From Pandoraea terrae (GTDB lineage: Bacteria; Pseudomonadota; Gammaproteobacteria; Burkholderiales; Burkholderiaceae): 64,000 nucleotides of DNA. Within the stretch, counting starts at the first letter, position 1; the number at the start of each line of letters is the position of its first letter. The translations under genes and the position numbers were made by a program. Below, in pieces: positions 42,166-51,820 of this stretch. Location: contig NZ_CABPRZ010000026.1 of assembly GCF_902459695.1 (NCBI RefSeq), forward strand, positions 1 through 64,000, read 5' to 3'. The notes under the pieces were generated by a model that made no database searches, was not told where the DNA came from, and saw only the letters and a list, made by a program, of their open reading frames with translations.

Positions 42166-43146
42166 TCAAGTGCGCCGCGTTATCGAGTAAGAACACAATT
42201 GTAGCAGGCTTTCTTTGTAAGTGGAACTAGGCAACGTCGAAATTATTTTCGCGGCCGCATTGGCCTCGGCTTCGGCGCGTGCCAACGTGTAGTCGAGTGC
42301 CCCTGTGCGCGTGATCGCGGCGAGGATCGGCTCGAATTTTTCGGTGCCGCCATTCTCGATCGCTTCGCGCACGAGTTGCTGTTCCACCGGTGTGCCGTGA
42401 CGCAGGACATGAATCAGCGGCAACGTCGGCTTGCCTTCGCGCAAGTCGTCGCCCGCATTCTTGCCCATGGCGGCGCTGTCGCCGGCGTAATCGAGCCAGT
42501 CGTCCATCAACTGGAAGGCAGTCCCCAGCCGTCCGCCATATTCCGTGACGGCCGCTTCGGTGGCGGCATCCGCGCCGGCCAGCACTGCGGCGAGTTGCGT
42601 CGCCGCTTCGAACAGCGTGGCTGTCTTGTATTGAATGACCTGCAGATAGCGCGCTTCGTCCACATCGGGATCGTGCATGTTGAGCAACTGCAGCACCTCA
42701 CCTTCGGCGATCACGTTCGTCGCACGGGCCAGGATCTGCATCACGCGCATATTGTCTACGCTGACCATCATCTGGAACGAGCGTGAGTACAGGAAATCGC
42801 CGACGAGCACGGAGGCCGCGTTGCCGAACAACGCGTTGGCGGTCTTCTTGCCGCGGCGCAGGTCGGATTCATCGACCACGTCGTCGTGCAGCAGCGTCGA
42901 GGTGTGGATGAACTCCACCACGGCGGCCAATTCATGTCGGGCCGCCGATTTGACGCCGAGCGCGCCCGCCACGAGCAGCAGCAGGGCGGGACGAAGCCGT
43001 TTGCCGCCGGCACCGATGATGTACTCCGAGATCTGGTTGATCAACACCACCTCGGAGGCCAACCGGTCGCGGATGAGCTGGTCGACCTGACGCATGTCGT
43101 CGGCGATCGCAGCCAGCAAGTTCTGGGAAGAGGTCGAAGCAGTCAA
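42166..43146 (-). CDS. ispB: Octaprenyl diphosphate synthase (polyprenyl synthetase)
   Basis: A 326-residue trans-prenyltransferase that builds the isoprenoid side chain of ubiquinone. The first Asp-rich motif LLHDDVVDE (Asp88-Asp89) and the second LMDDWLDYAGD (Asp215-Asp216) bind Mg-diphosphate. GGKRLRPALLLL is also conserved. No ATG precedes the conserved start region; TTG 43146 is taken as the start. The product would supply the tail for quinones later modified by Coq7. Confidence 0.93.
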   Translation of the reverse strand: MTASTSSQNLLAAIADDMRQVDQLIRDRLASEVVLINQISEYIIGAGGKRLRPALLLLVAGALGVKSAARHELAAVVEFIHTSTLLHDDVVDESDLRRGKKTANALFGNAASVLVGDFLYSRSFQMMVSVDNMRVMQILARATNVIAEGEVLQLLNMHDPDVDEARYLQVIQYKTATLFEAATQLAAVLAGADAATEAAVTEYGGRLGTAFQLMDDWLDYAGDSAAMGKNAGDDLREGKPTLPLIHVLRHGTPVEQQLVREAIENGGTEKFEPILAAITRTGALDYTLARAEAEANAAAKIISTLPSSTYKESLLQLCSYSITRRT

Positions 43147-43243
43147 GACGAGACTCGGGTGAGCAAAAAAACGCCCAAATTATATAGTGGGCGCGGCTTG
43201 CGCGGCGAATTCGCGGTCACGAACTTGCGTTTGATGGAAGTCT

Positions 43244-43272
43244 TTGACGCAAAAGGGGAAAGTCTGTATAAT
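43244..43272 (+). promoter_or_regulatory. Strong rplU-rpmA promoter
   Basis: TTGACG (43244-43249) and a perfect TATAAT (43267-43272) are 17 bases apart, 236 bases before the rplU start. This is the best sigma-70-type promoter seen in the window. It predicts a long leader of about 230 bases. Confidence 0.85.
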
Positions 43273-43507
43273 CCCCGGTTTTCGTGCGCGTACTTGCGCC
43301 GAAGGCCAGCTTTGTTCTCGCCGAAGGCCCGGTTTGCCAGATTTAATGCTCGTTAATGCATTGTTAATGGCTCGGCATTGGCCAGGCTTCACGCGGTGGT
43401 TTCGCGGTGGCTTGCCGTATTGCGCATGATCGGCAAACAGGTGGCGCGGGTTGGTCCGGCAGGCAAGACGCTGCGGAAATTCTAATGTTTATGAGTGAGG
43501 TTCAACC

Positions 43508-43819
43508 ATGTACGCGGTCATAAAAACCGGCGGCAAGCAATATAAGGTTGCTGCTGGCGAAAAACTTAAAGTAGAACAGATACCGGCTGACATTGGCGCT
43601 GAAATCACCATCGACCAAGTACTCGCCGTTGGCGAGGGTGAATCGATCAAGTTCGGTGCACCGTTGGTCAGTGGGGCTTCCGTCAAGGCTACCGTTGTCG
43701 CCCAGGGTCGTCACCCCAAGGTGAAGATTTTCAAGATGCGCCGTCGCAAGCACTACCAGAAGCGTCAAGGCCATCGCCAAAACTACACCGAGCTGCGCAT
43801 CGACAGCATCGTCGGCTAA
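43508..43819 (+). CDS. rplU: 50S ribosomal protein L21
   Basis: A 103-residue ribosomal protein that binds 23S rRNA in the large subunit. [25 protein letters not shown] and [26 protein letters not shown] are family blocks. GTGAGG precedes ATG 43508. It is followed by rpmA and obgE, the conserved order in proteobacteria. Confidence 0.98.
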   Translation: MYAVIKTGGKQYKVAAGEKLKVEQIPADIGAEITIDQVLAVGEGESIKFGAPLVSGASVKATVVAQGRHPKVKIFKMRRRKHYQKRQGHRQNYTELRIDSIVG

Positions 43820-43844
43820 TCGCGCGCAAGGTAAGGAGTAAACC

Positions 43845-44105
43845 ATGGCACACAAAAAAGCAGGCGGCTCTTCCCGTAACGGCCGCGATTCCGAGTCGAA
43901 ACGACTCGGCGTGAAGGTGTATGGCGGCCAGGCGATTCTCGCCGGCGGCATCATCGTCCGCCAACGTGGTACGCGCATGCATGCCGGCGAAAACGTCGGT
44001 ATCGGCAAGGACCACACGCTGTATGCACTGACTGACGGTCACGTGCAGTTCGCCGTCAAGGGCGCAGCGAAGAAGCAATTCGTCAACGTGGTGCCGGCAG
44101 CGTAA
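43845..44105 (+). CDS. rpmA: 50S ribosomal protein L27
   Basis: An 86-residue ribosomal protein whose N-terminus reaches the peptidyl-transferase centre. [20 protein letters not shown] is the standard start, without the cleavable extension of Firmicutes. AAGGAG precedes ATG 43845. A terminator follows it, separating it from obgE. Confidence 0.98.
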   Translation: MAHKKAGGSSRNGRDSESKRLGVKVYGGQAILAGGIIVRQRGTRMHAGENVGIGKDHTLYALTDGHVQFAVKGAAKKQFVNVVPAA

Positions 44106-44123
44106 GACCCGCCTTTTGCCACC

Positions 44124-44156
44124 AAAAGGCCTCGCACTTATGCGGGGCCTTTTTTG
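44124..44156 (+). terminator. rplU-rpmA terminator
   Basis: AAAAGGCCTCGCA pairs with TGCGGGGCCTTTT (one G-T pair) around CTTA, followed by TTTTT. It is 19 bases after the rpmA stop. Confidence 0.88.
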
Positions 44157-44218
44157 TTTGCCCGACCGGATTTTGCGTGCCCATGCAGGCGCGCGCGGAC
44201 GGGCGCCGCACAGTGTAG

Positions 44219-44236
44219 GATCGTCGTGTGACGATC
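44219..44236 (+). promoter_or_regulatory. Hairpin in the obgE leader
   Basis: GATCGTC and GACGATC form a perfect 7-bp stem with a 4-nt loop, ending 19 bases before the obgE ATG and just upstream of its weak ribosome-binding region (ACAGGA). It may affect initiation or be an operator; neither is shown. Confidence 0.45.
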
Positions 44237-44255
44237 GGATGGACAGGACGGATTC

Positions 44256-45404
44256 ATGAAATTCATTGACGAAGCGCGTATTGAAGTTATCGCCGGCAAT
44301 GGCGGCAACGGCTCGGCGTCAATGCGCCGTGAAAAGTTCGTGCCGTTCGGCGGCCCCGACGGCGGCGACGGCGGCCGTGGCGGCAGTGTGTATGCCATCG
44401 CCGACCGCAATATCAACACGCTGATCGATTTCCGCTACGCCAAGAAGCATCTGGCGCGTAACGGGGAGAGCGGCCGCGGCGCGGATTGCTATGGCAAGGG
44501 CGGCGAAGACATCACGCTGCGCATGCCCGTCGGCACCATCATCATGGACATGGAGACCGGCGAGACAATCGCCGACCTGACCGAACATGGCCAGGTCGTA
44601 ACGCTTGCCAAGGGCGGCGACGGCGGCCTCGGCAACCTCCACTTCAAATCGAGCACGAACCGCGCGCCGCGCCAGAAGACCGACGGCAAGCCGGGCGAGC
44701 GGCGCATGCTTCAGCTCGAACTCAAGGTGCTGGCCGACGTGGGCCTGCTCGGCATGCCCAACGCGGGCAAGTCCACGTTCATTGCTTCGGTGTCGAACGC
44801 GCGCCCGAAAGTGGCCGATTATCCGTTTACTACGCTCCATCCGAATCTCGGTGTTGTGCGCACGGCGGCGGGCAAGAGCTTTGTCATTGCCGACATTCCC
44901 GGCCTGATCGAAGGCGCCGCCGAAGGCGCCGGCCTGGGGCACCGTTTCCTGCGGCATTTGCAGCGCACCGGGTTGCTGCTGCACATTGTGGACGTGGCGC
45001 CGTTCGACGAGAACGCCGATCCGGTGGCCGACGCGCGCGCGATCGTCGACGAGCTCAAGAAGTACGACGAGGCGCTGTTCGAGAAGGAACGTTGGCTCGT
45101 GCTCAACAAGGTCGACATGTTGTCGCCGGACGAACGCGAAGCGCGTATCGCGGATTTCCTGAAGCGGTTTGCGTGGGACGGTCCGGTCTTCGAGATCTCC
45201 GCGCTGACCGGCGAAGGATGCGAAAATCTTTGCTACGCGATTCAGGATGACCTGTACGCCAAGCGCGGCGCCATCGACGAAGCCCTCGAAGACGCGGCGC
45301 AAGACCCGCGCTTTCGCGACGCGCTGAATGCGTCGCAAAATGCAGCGGCGTCAGTGGCCTCGCCGGAAGGCGACGATGGCGCGTCCGGCGCCGAATCCCG
45401 TTAA
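44256..45404 (+). CDS. obgE: GTPase ObgE/CgtA
   Basis: A 382-residue ribosome-associated GTPase involved in 50S maturation and stress control. The glycine-rich Obg fold ([28 protein letters not shown] and [11 protein letters not shown]) precedes the G domain: G1 [10 protein letters not shown]3 [10 protein letters not shown]4 NKVD, G5 SALTGEG. The C-terminal tail is acidic and variable. It lies downstream of rpmA but behind a terminator and may have its own promoter. Confidence 0.97.
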   Translation: MKFIDEARIEVIAGNGGNGSASMRREKFVPFGGPDGGDGGRGGSVYAIADRNINTLIDFRYAKKHLARNGESGRGADCYGKGGEDITLRMPVGTIIMDMETGETIADLTEHGQVVTLAKGGDGGLGNLHFKSSTNRAPRQKTDGKPGERRMLQLELKVLADVGLLGMPNAGKSTFIASVSNARPKVADYPFTTLHPNLGVVRTAAGKSFVIADIPGLIEGAAEGAGLGHRFLRHLQRTGLLLHIVDVAPFDENADPVADARAIVDELKKYDEALFEKERWLVLNKVDMLSPDEREARIADFLKRFAWDGPVFEISALTGEGCENLCYAIQDDLYAKRGAIDEALEDAAQDPRFRDALNASQNAAASVASPEGDDGASGAESR

Positions 45405-45449
45405 TTCCAATATTCCGAAGCGACATCGATCGCAGGAGAAGCAAGCGCC

Positions 45450-46583
45450 ATGCGTTCTGTCATCGCTGATGCCAAGCGAATCGTGGTGAAAGTGGGTTCC
45501 AGCCTCGTGACCAACGATGGCCGGGGGTTGGACGATATCGCGATCGCGCGCTGGGCGCAGCAGATCGCGGCTTTGCGCCAAGGCGCCGACGGCATGCCGG
45601 GCAAGGAGGTCGTGCTGGTCAGCTCGGGCGCGATCGCCGAAGGCATGCAGCGCCTGGGCTGGACGCGCCGTCCGAAGGAAATCCACGAACTGCAGGCGGC
45701 CGCGGCCGTCGGGCAGATGGGACTCGCGCAGGTCTACGAGACGCGTTTCGCCGAGCACGGCGTGCGCACCGCGCAAATTCTGCTCACGCACGCCGATCTG
45801 GCCGATCGCGAGCGCTATCTGAATGCGCGATCGACGCTGCTGACGCTGTTGCGCCTGGGCGTCGTGCCGATCATCAACGAGAACGACACGGTCGTTACCG
45901 ACGAAATCAAGTTCGGCGACAACGACACGCTCGGCGCACTCGTGGCGAATCTCATCGATGGCGACGCGGTCGTCATTCTCACCGATCAATCAGGGTTGTA
46001 CACGGCCGACCCGCGCAAACATCCCGATGCGACTTTCGTTCATGAAGCGAACGCCGGCGACGAAGCGCTCGAGGCGATGGCCGGCGGCGCCGGTTCCAGC
46101 ATCGGCCGCGGCGGCATGCTGACGAAAATCCTGGCCGCCAAGCGCGCGGCGACGAGCGGGGCGCATACCGTGATTGCCTCGGGCCGCGAGGCCGACGTGC
46201 TGGTGCGTTTGGCCAAGGGCGAGGCGATCGGCACCCAGCTCGTCGCCAAGACGGCGCTGCTGACTGCCCGCAAGCAATGGATGGCCGATCATCTGCAGGT
46301 GCGCGGACGGGTGCGTATCGATGCGGGGGCGCGCAAGAAGCTGGTGGAAGAGGGCAAGAGCCTGCTGCCGATCGGCGTGACCGACGTAGAGGGCAATTTC
46401 GCGCGTGGCGAAGTGATCGTTTGTCTGGACGACGCAGGCGTCGAAGTGGCGCGCGGCCTGTCGAATTACAGCAGCTCGGAAGCCCGACTGATCCGCCGGC
46501 GTCCGAGCAGCGACATCGAGGCGGTGCTCGGGTTCGTCAACGAACCCGAACTGATTCACCGCGACAATCTGGTGCTGCGCTGA
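45450..46583 (+). CDS. proB: Glutamate 5-kinase ProB
   Basis: A 377-residue amino-acid kinase that makes glutamyl-5-phosphate, the first and feedback-controlled step of proline synthesis. [23 protein letters not shown] and [18 protein letters not shown] mark the kinase domain. The C-terminal PUA domain begins near residue 280 ([25 protein letters not shown]). CAGGAGA lies upstream of ATG 45450. Confidence 0.97.
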   Translation: MRSVIADAKRIVVKVGSSLVTNDGRGLDDIAIARWAQQIAALRQGADGMPGKEVVLVSSGAIAEGMQRLGWTRRPKEIHELQAAAAVGQMGLAQVYETRFAEHGVRTAQILLTHADLADRERYLNARSTLLTLLRLGVVPIINENDTVVTDEIKFGDNDTLGALVANLIDGDAVVILTDQSGLYTADPRKHPDATFVHEANAGDEALEAMAGGAGSSIGRGGMLTKILAAKRAATSGAHTVIASGREADVLVRLAKGEAIGTQLVAKTALLTARKQWMADHLQVRGRVRIDAGARKKLVEEGKSLLPIGVTDVEGNFARGEVIVCLDDAGVEVARGLSNYSSSEARLIRRRPSSDIEAVLGFVNEPELIHRDNLVLR

Positions 46584-46604
46584 CCGTTTGCCGGGTGTTG
46601 GCGA

Positions 46605-47165
46605 TCAGCGGATATTGTCGAGCGCCTTGGGGTACTTGAGACCCTGGATGATCACCTTGGGCGACCCCAGCGGCCCCTTGTCGCGGCAGAAGTAGTCCCG
46701 ATACAGCACCCCTTGGTAGCCGGTCGGTCCGTACGGGCGAATCGGCTGCCATTCGCTGACGCGCGCAGGCGCCCACTTGCCGTCCGGCCTTCCGGTCGCG
46801 TACAGGCGGTATTCGAACGTTTCGCAGCGCACGCCCTCGAACGTGACGTTTCGCGCGCCCTGATTGCTGCGGATGACGGAGACGTAGCGCACGACGCCTT
46901 CTGGCGTCACGGAGATGGACTTCGCGTCGATGGCGTAGTTGAGCGTCGCGTTTGCCGACGTCGGGTAGCTGACGAGATCGGCATCCTGCGGCGCAGCCGG
47001 CAGCGTGAAGGCGCTTTCGGTGAACTTCTTTGCCTGCTCCTGTTGCTGCAGGTATTCGGTGAGATCGTCTTCCGGGCTGGCGATCGCGTGCGTGGCAATG
47101 GCGGCGCCTGCCAACAGGCAGAGCGAGACGAGGCGAGGCGCGCGACGAAGGAGGTGTCGGGTCAT
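46605..47165 (-). CDS. CNP1-like family exported protein
   Basis: A 186-residue protein resembling the CNP1-like family first described in Neisseria; its function is unknown. A signal peptide of about 29 residues ends ATHAIA before SPEDDLTEYL, so it is likely periplasmic. Conserved parts include DAKSISVTPEGVVRYVSVIRSNQGARNVTFEGVRCETFEYRLYA and the Cys-containing RDYFCRDKG. ATG 47165 is chosen from the signal peptide; the ribosome-binding site is poor. It lies 70 bases downstream of rppH. Confidence 0.82.
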   Translation of the reverse strand: MTRHLLRRAPRLVSLCLLAGAAIATHAIASPEDDLTEYLQQQEQAKKFTESAFTLPAAPQDADLVSYPTSANATLNYAIDAKSISVTPEGVVRYVSVIRSNQGARNVTFEGVRCETFEYRLYATGRPDGKWAPARVSEWQPIRPYGPTGYQGVLYRDYFCRDKGPLGSPKVIIQGLKYPKALDNIR

Positions 47166-47235
47166 GAATGAAGGTTGGGAACGATGCGGGCGGTCGGGCC
47201 CGCATCCGGTGGTTGATGGACCGTAAGGTCCGTCC

Positions 47236-47832
47236 TCAGTTCTCCTGCGGCGTCTTGGGAGACGCTTGCGGGACGGCATCCGGCACGTTTTCGGCCCCCG
47301 GCGGCAGCTTGGCGCCGGCGCGCGGAAACCGCCGCCGGTCATGTGGCAGACGGGCGGGATTGCGGCGCAGATAGCGCGACAGCTCATTGAGCGCCAGTTG
47401 ATAAACCTCGCGCTTGAACTCGATGACGGCATCGAGCGGAACCCAATAATCATTCCAGCGCCAGGCATCGAACTCCGGATGATCGGTCGCGCGCAGGCAG
47501 ATGTCGCAATCGCGACCGACCATGCGCAGCAGGAACCAGATTTGTTTCTGGCCCCGGTAATGTCCGCGCACTTCGCGCTTGATGAACTTGTCCGGCACCT
47601 CGTAACGCAACCAGTCGCGCGTGCGACCGATGATTTTGATGTGCTCTGGCTTCAGGCCGGTTTCTTCGTGCAGCTCGCGATACATGGCCTGTTCCGGCGT
47701 CTCGCCGTACTTGATGCCGCCTTGCGGAAACTGCCAGGAATGCTCGCCCAGCCGCTTGCCCCAGAACACCTCATTATGTGCGTTTAAGAGGATGATGCCG
47801 ACGTTCGGGCGAAAGCCTTCACGGTCAAGCAT
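47236..47832 (-). CDS. rppH: RNA pyrophosphohydrolase RppH
   Basis: A 198-residue Nudix enzyme that removes pyrophosphate from mRNA 5' ends and so starts decay. [17 protein letters not shown] is the family start and the Nudix box [23 protein letters not shown] is intact; the [27 protein letters not shown] region is also typical. ATG 47832 has AAGGGTGG upstream. The Pro-rich C-terminal tail is variable. It is divergent from proS. Confidence 0.95.
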   Translation of the reverse strand: MLDREGFRPNVGIILLNAHNEVFWGKRLGEHSWQFPQGGIKYGETPEQAMYRELHEETGLKPEHIKIIGRTRDWLRYEVPDKFIKREVRGHYRGQKQIWFLLRMVGRDCDICLRATDHPEFDAWRWNDYWVPLDAVIEFKREVYQLALNELSRYLRRNPARLPHDRRRFPRAGAKLPPGAENVPDAVPQASPKTPQEN

Positions 47833-47842
47833 ACAACCACCC

Positions 47843-47872
47843 TTGAATCCTTTAAAATTGCTTCGATTATAA
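47843..47872 (+). promoter_or_regulatory. Possible proS promoter
   Basis: TTGAAT (47843-47848) and TTATAA (47867-47872) are 18 bases apart in the short gap between the divergent rppH and proS genes. The match is moderate and the rppH promoter could overlap it. Confidence 0.35.
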
Positions 47873-47922
47873 ACAGATAATCGCCACCGCGGGCCGGTGG
47901 CCCTATCTCTCCTGGATAAAGC

Positions 47923-49656
47923 ATGAAAGCCTCTCGTTTCTTCATCGGCACTCTGAAAGAAGCCCCTGCCGACGCCGAAATCGTCAGCCACAAGCTGATG
48001 ATGCGCGCCGGCATGATCCGCCGCGTGGCCGGCGGCATCTATAACTACCTGCCGATCGGCCTGCGTTCGATTCGCAAGGTCGAAGCGATCGTACGTGAGG
48101 AAATGAACCGCGCCGGGGCCGTCGAGCTCCTGATGCCGGCCGTGCAGCCGGCCGAACTGTGGGAGGAATCGGGCCGCTGGGAGAAATATGGGCCGGAACT
48201 GCTGCGCCTGAAGGACCGTAACGACCGCGATTTCGTCGTCGGCCCGACCCACGAGGAGGTCGTGACGGACATTGCGCGCCGCGAAATCAAGAGCTATCGC
48301 CAGTTGCCGGTCAATTTCTATCAGATCCAGACGAAGTTCCGCGACGAGATTCGCCCGCGTTTCGGCGTGATGCGCGGCCGCGAGTTCATCATGAAGGATG
48401 CCTATTCCTTCGATAAGGACCGTGCGGGCCTGGAAGTCTCGTACCAGAAGATGTTCGATGCGTACGTGCGCATCTTCACGCGCCTGGGCCTCGAATTCCG
48501 CGCCGTCATCGCCGACAACGGCTCAATCGGCGGTTCGGGCTCACATGAATTCCACGTGATTGCCGACACCGGCGAGGACGCCATCGCCTATTGCCCGACG
48601 TCCGACTACGCGGCCAACGTCGAGAAGGCCGACGCCGTCGCGCTGGGCAACGGCCGTGCCGCCCCCGCCGAGGCGCTGGCCAAGGCCTCTACGCCGGGCA
48701 TGGCCAAGTGCGAGGCCGTGGCCGAACACCTGAATATTCCACTCGAACGTACCGTCAAGTCGGTCGTGCTGGCCACCGACGGCGAGGCCGGCGTGCAGGT
48801 CTGGCTGCTGATGCTGCGCGGCGATCACGAGCTCAATGAGATCAAGGCGAGCAAGATCCCGGGGCTCGGTGAGTTCCGTTTTGCCACGGAAGCCGAGATC
48901 GTCGAATGGTTCGGCACGCGGCCGGGCTATCTCGGCCCGATCGGCACGAAGAAGCCGGTCAAGCTGGTCGCTGACCGGACCGTCGCCGACATGAGCGACT
49001 TCGTCGTCGGCGCCAACGACGCCGATTTCCACATGACCGGCGTGAACTGGGGGCGTGATCTGCCGGAACCGGAGGTCTACGACATCCGCAATATCGTTGC
49101 GGGCGACCCGTCGCCGGACGGGAAGGGTGAGATCGCGCTGTGCCGCGGCATCGAAGTCGGTCACGTGTTCCAGCTGGGCACCAAGTACTCGGAAGCGATG
49201 AGTGCGACGTTCCTCGGCGAGAACGGCAAGCCGCAGCCGATGGAGATGGGCTGCTACGGCATCGGCGTGACGCGGATTCTCGGCGCGGCGATCGAGCAGA
49301 ATTTCGACGACCGCGGCATCATCTGGCCCGAGGCGATCGCGCCGTTCGAAGTTGTGCTGTGCCCGATGGGCTACGATCGCAGCGATGCGGTGCGCGCCGC
49401 CGCAGACAAGCTGTACGAAGCGCTGCTCGCTGCCGGCGTCGACGTGATCTTCGACGATCGCGGCGAGCGTCCGGGCGTGATGTTCGCCGACTGGGAACTG
49501 ATCGGCGTGCCGCATCGCCTGGTCATTGGCGACCGCGGCCTCAAGGAAGGCAAGATCGAGTATCAGGGCCGCCGCGATGCCGAAGCGCAACTGCTCGATG
49601 CCGATACAGCCGCCGAGTTCGTCACGGGCAAGGTCCGCGCGGCAAAGGTCGTCTGA
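47923..49656 (+). CDS. proS: Prolyl-tRNA synthetase
   Basis: A 577-residue class II aminoacyl-tRNA synthetase that charges tRNA-Pro. Motif 2 is seen in [26 protein letters not shown] and motif 3 in [17 protein letters not shown]. An INS editing domain lies in the middle (about residues 225-390), as in long bacterial ProRS. The C-terminal anticodon-binding domain begins near residue 475. Its tRNA partner tRNA-Pro(CGG) is also in this window. Confidence 0.97.
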   Translation: MKASRFFIGTLKEAPADAEIVSHKLMMRAGMIRRVAGGIYNYLPIGLRSIRKVEAIVREEMNRAGAVELLMPAVQPAELWEESGRWEKYGPELLRLKDRNDRDFVVGPTHEEVVTDIARREIKSYRQLPVNFYQIQTKFRDEIRPRFGVMRGREFIMKDAYSFDKDRAGLEVSYQKMFDAYVRIFTRLGLEFRAVIADNGSIGGSGSHEFHVIADTGEDAIAYCPTSDYAANVEKADAVALGNGRAAPAEALAKASTPGMAKCEAVAEHLNIPLERTVKSVVLATDGEAGVQVWLLMLRGDHELNEIKASKIPGLGEFRFATEAEIVEWFGTRPGYLGPIGTKKPVKLVADRTVADMSDFVVGANDADFHMTGVNWGRDLPEPEVYDIRNIVAGDPSPDGKGEIALCRGIEVGHVFQLGTKYSEAMSATFLGENGKPQPMEMGCYGIGVTRILGAAIEQNFDDRGIIWPEAIAPFEVVLCPMGYDRSDAVRAAADKLYEALLAAGVDVIFDDRGERPGVMFADWELIGVPHRLVIGDRGLKEGKIEYQGRRDAEAQLLDADTAAEFVTGKVRAAKVV

Positions 49657-49684
49657 CCGAACGCCGCCTGCGTTAGCGTCGAAT

Positions 49685-49727
49685 GACAAACGGCCGTCGT
49701 GTGCGTGAACGACGGCCGTTGTCTTTT
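49685..49727. terminator. Bidirectional terminator between proS and hpt
   Basis: GACAA.ACGGCCGTCGT pairs with ACGACGGCCGTTGTC over about 15 bases with an 8-nt loop, followed by TTTT on the plus strand. It separates convergent genes. Confidence 0.87.
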
Positions 49728-49749
49728 GGCGCGTGAAACGTCCGAAAAC

Positions 49750-50298
49750 CTACTTGGCGGAATGCAGCGCCCGGATCGACGGCAGATTGCGCCAGTAGCC
49801 GCGTGCGTCCATGCCGCAGCCGAAGACGTAGCGGTCGGGCACGGTGAAGCCGCAGAAATCGGGATGCGACGGCTTCGCTTTGTTGAGCAGTTTCTCGCAC
49901 AGCACGGCGCTGTAGAAGTGGGACGCGCCCATCTCCAGGATACGGTCACGAATGGCCGCCATGGTGGCGCCCTCGTCGAGAATGTCGTCAAGCACCAGCA
50001 CCACGCGGCCACGCACCGAGTCGCGCGGCGCCACGCGCCACTGCATCGCGCCGCCCGTCGTGGTGTTGTTGTAGCGGGACAGATGGATGTAGTCGAATTC
50101 CAGCGGAAAATCGAGGCGGGGCAGCAACATGCCCGTGAAGACGGCGGCGCCGCCCATGACGGACAGCACCATCGGGAACGTGTCGCCGATGGCGCTCTTG
50201 ATAGCGCCGGCCATGCGGTCGACGGAGGCATTGACCTCCTGCGGCGTGACGATCTCTTCGGAATTGCGGAATACTTCGAGGGCTTCTTCGCGGTTCAT
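49750..50298 (-). CDS. hpt: Hypoxanthine-guanine phosphoribosyltransferase
   Basis: A 182-residue type I phosphoribosyltransferase of purine salvage. The PRPP-binding motif VVLVLDDILDEGATM is present. FDYIHLSRYNNTTTGG matches the flexible catalytic loop, and VFGCGMDARGYWRNLP resembles the purine-binding C-terminus. The short length is that of the proteobacterial variants. It lies 71 bases downstream of ffh in the same direction. Confidence 0.9.
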   Translation of the reverse strand: MNREEALEVFRNSEEIVTPQEVNASVDRMAGAIKSAIGDTFPMVLSVMGGAAVFTGMLLPRLDFPLEFDYIHLSRYNNTTTGGAMQWRVAPRDSVRGRVVLVLDDILDEGATMAAIRDRILEMGASHFYSAVLCEKLLNKAKPSHPDFCGFTVPDRYVFGCGMDARGYWRNLPSIRALHSAK

Positions 50299-50369
50299 AT
50301 GGGCGACCCTTGGCGAGTGCGAGGATTCAGTTCAGTGCGGCCGGCAGTATAACGCCGGATGGTCCGCGA

Positions 50370-51734
50370 CTAGCGCATGCCGGGCATCATGCCCTTCATG
50401 CTGCGCATCATCTTCATCATGCCGCCGCCTTTCAGTTTCTTCATCATTGTGCGCATCTGGTCGTACTGCGCCAGCATGCGGTTGACTTCCTGCACCTGCA
50501 CACCGGCGCCCGCGGCGATACGGCGCTTGCGGCTGGCCTTGATCAGGTCCGGCTTGGCGCGCTCGCCGGGCGTCATCGAATTGATGATGCCTTCCATGCG
50601 GCGCACCGATTTCTCGGCCTGATCCATATTGGTCTGGCTCGCCGCGGCCTGGAATTGCGCCGGCAGCTTGTCCATCAGGGTCGACAGACCGCCCATCTTC
50701 TTCATCTGGCCGATCTGTGCCTTGAAGTCGTTGAGGTCGAAGTCGCCGCCTTTCTTGACCTTCTCGGCGAGCTTTTGCGCGGCCTGAACGTCGACCCCGC
50801 GTTGCGCTTCCTCGACGAGGGCGAGAATATCGCCCATGCCGAGAATCCGGTTGGCCATGCGGTCCGGATAGAAGACCTCGAGGCCGTCGAGCTTTTCGCC
50901 GACACCGACGAACTTGATGGGGCGGCCCGTGACGTGACGCACGGACAGTGCCGCACCGCCGCGCGAATCACCGTCGAGCTTGGTGAGGATAACGCCGGTC
51001 AGCGGCAGCGCGTCGTTGAACGCGCGCGCGGTGTTCACGGCATCCTGGCCCAGCATCGCGTCGACGACGAACAGGGTTTCGATCGGGTTCAACGCGGCGT
51101 GCAGCGCGCTGATTTCCGACATCATCGCTTCGTCGATGCCGAGACGGCCGGCGGTGTCGACCAGCAGGACGTCGTGGTGATGCTTGCGTGCCCAATCGAT
51201 CGCGGCGCCCGCGATGTCGACCGGCTTCTGGTCAGGCTGCGAGGGGAAGAAATCCGCGCCGACCTGTTCCGTCACTGTCTGCAGCTGTGCGATGGCGGCG
51301 GGGCGGTACACGTCGACGGAAACCGTCAGCACTTTCTTCTTCTGGCCGCGCAGAAGCTTGGCCAGTTTCCCGACGGTGGTGGTTTTCCCGGCGCCTTGCA
51401 AGCCGGCCATCAGGATAATGGCGGGGGGCGTCGTGGCAAGATTGAGTTCGGCGGCGCGGCCTTCGTAATCGCCGCCCATCAGCGCGGTCAGCTCGCGCTG
51501 GACCACGCCGACGAGGGCCTGGCCCGGCGAGAGGCTCGCCAGCACTTCCTCGCCGAGGGCTTTTTCCTTGACCTTGGCGATGAATTCGCGCACGACTGGC
51601 AGCGCCACGTCGGCCTCCAGCAGGGCCAAACGCACCTCGCGCAGCATTTCCTGCGTGTTGGCTTCCGTCAGCCGGGCTTCGCCGCGCAGCGTCTTGACGA
51701 CCTTCGCCAGACGCGTAGTGAGATTGTCGAGCAT
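50370..51734 (-). CDS. ffh: Signal recognition particle protein Ffh
   Basis: A 454-residue SRP54 GTPase that binds signal sequences and 4.5S RNA and delivers ribosomes to FtsY. The N domain is followed by the G domain motifs GLQGAGKTTTVGKLA, DTAGRLGID and TKLDGDSRGG. The methionine-rich M domain ends MKKLKGGGMMKMMRSMKGMMPGMR-like. AGGAAA precedes ATG 51734. It is divergent from the ypjD-like gene. Confidence 0.97.
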   Translation of the reverse strand: MLDNLTTRLAKVVKTLRGEARLTEANTQEMLREVRLALLEADVALPVVREFIAKVKEKALGEEVLASLSPGQALVGVVQRELTALMGGDYEGRAAELNLATTPPAIILMAGLQGAGKTTTVGKLAKLLRGQKKKVLTVSVDVYRPAAIAQLQTVTEQVGADFFPSQPDQKPVDIAGAAIDWARKHHHDVLLVDTAGRLGIDEAMMSEISALHAALNPIETLFVVDAMLGQDAVNTARAFNDALPLTGVILTKLDGDSRGGAALSVRHVTGRPIKFVGVGEKLDGLEVFYPDRMANRILGMGDILALVEEAQRGVDVQAAQKLAEKVKKGGDFDLNDFKAQIGQMKKMGGLSTLMDKLPAQFQAAASQTNMDQAEKSVRRMEGIINSMTPGERAKPDLIKASRKRRIAAGAGVQVQEVNRMLAQYDQMRTMMKKLKGGGMMKMMRSMKGMMPGMR

Positions 51735-51820
51735 GAAACGTTTCCTGTGACTGCGAGTCCCAGGCCGCGGCGGTTGCCGTATGGCAGCGCGCCCGTCAAG
51801 GGGTAGTGTAAACTTCGAAC

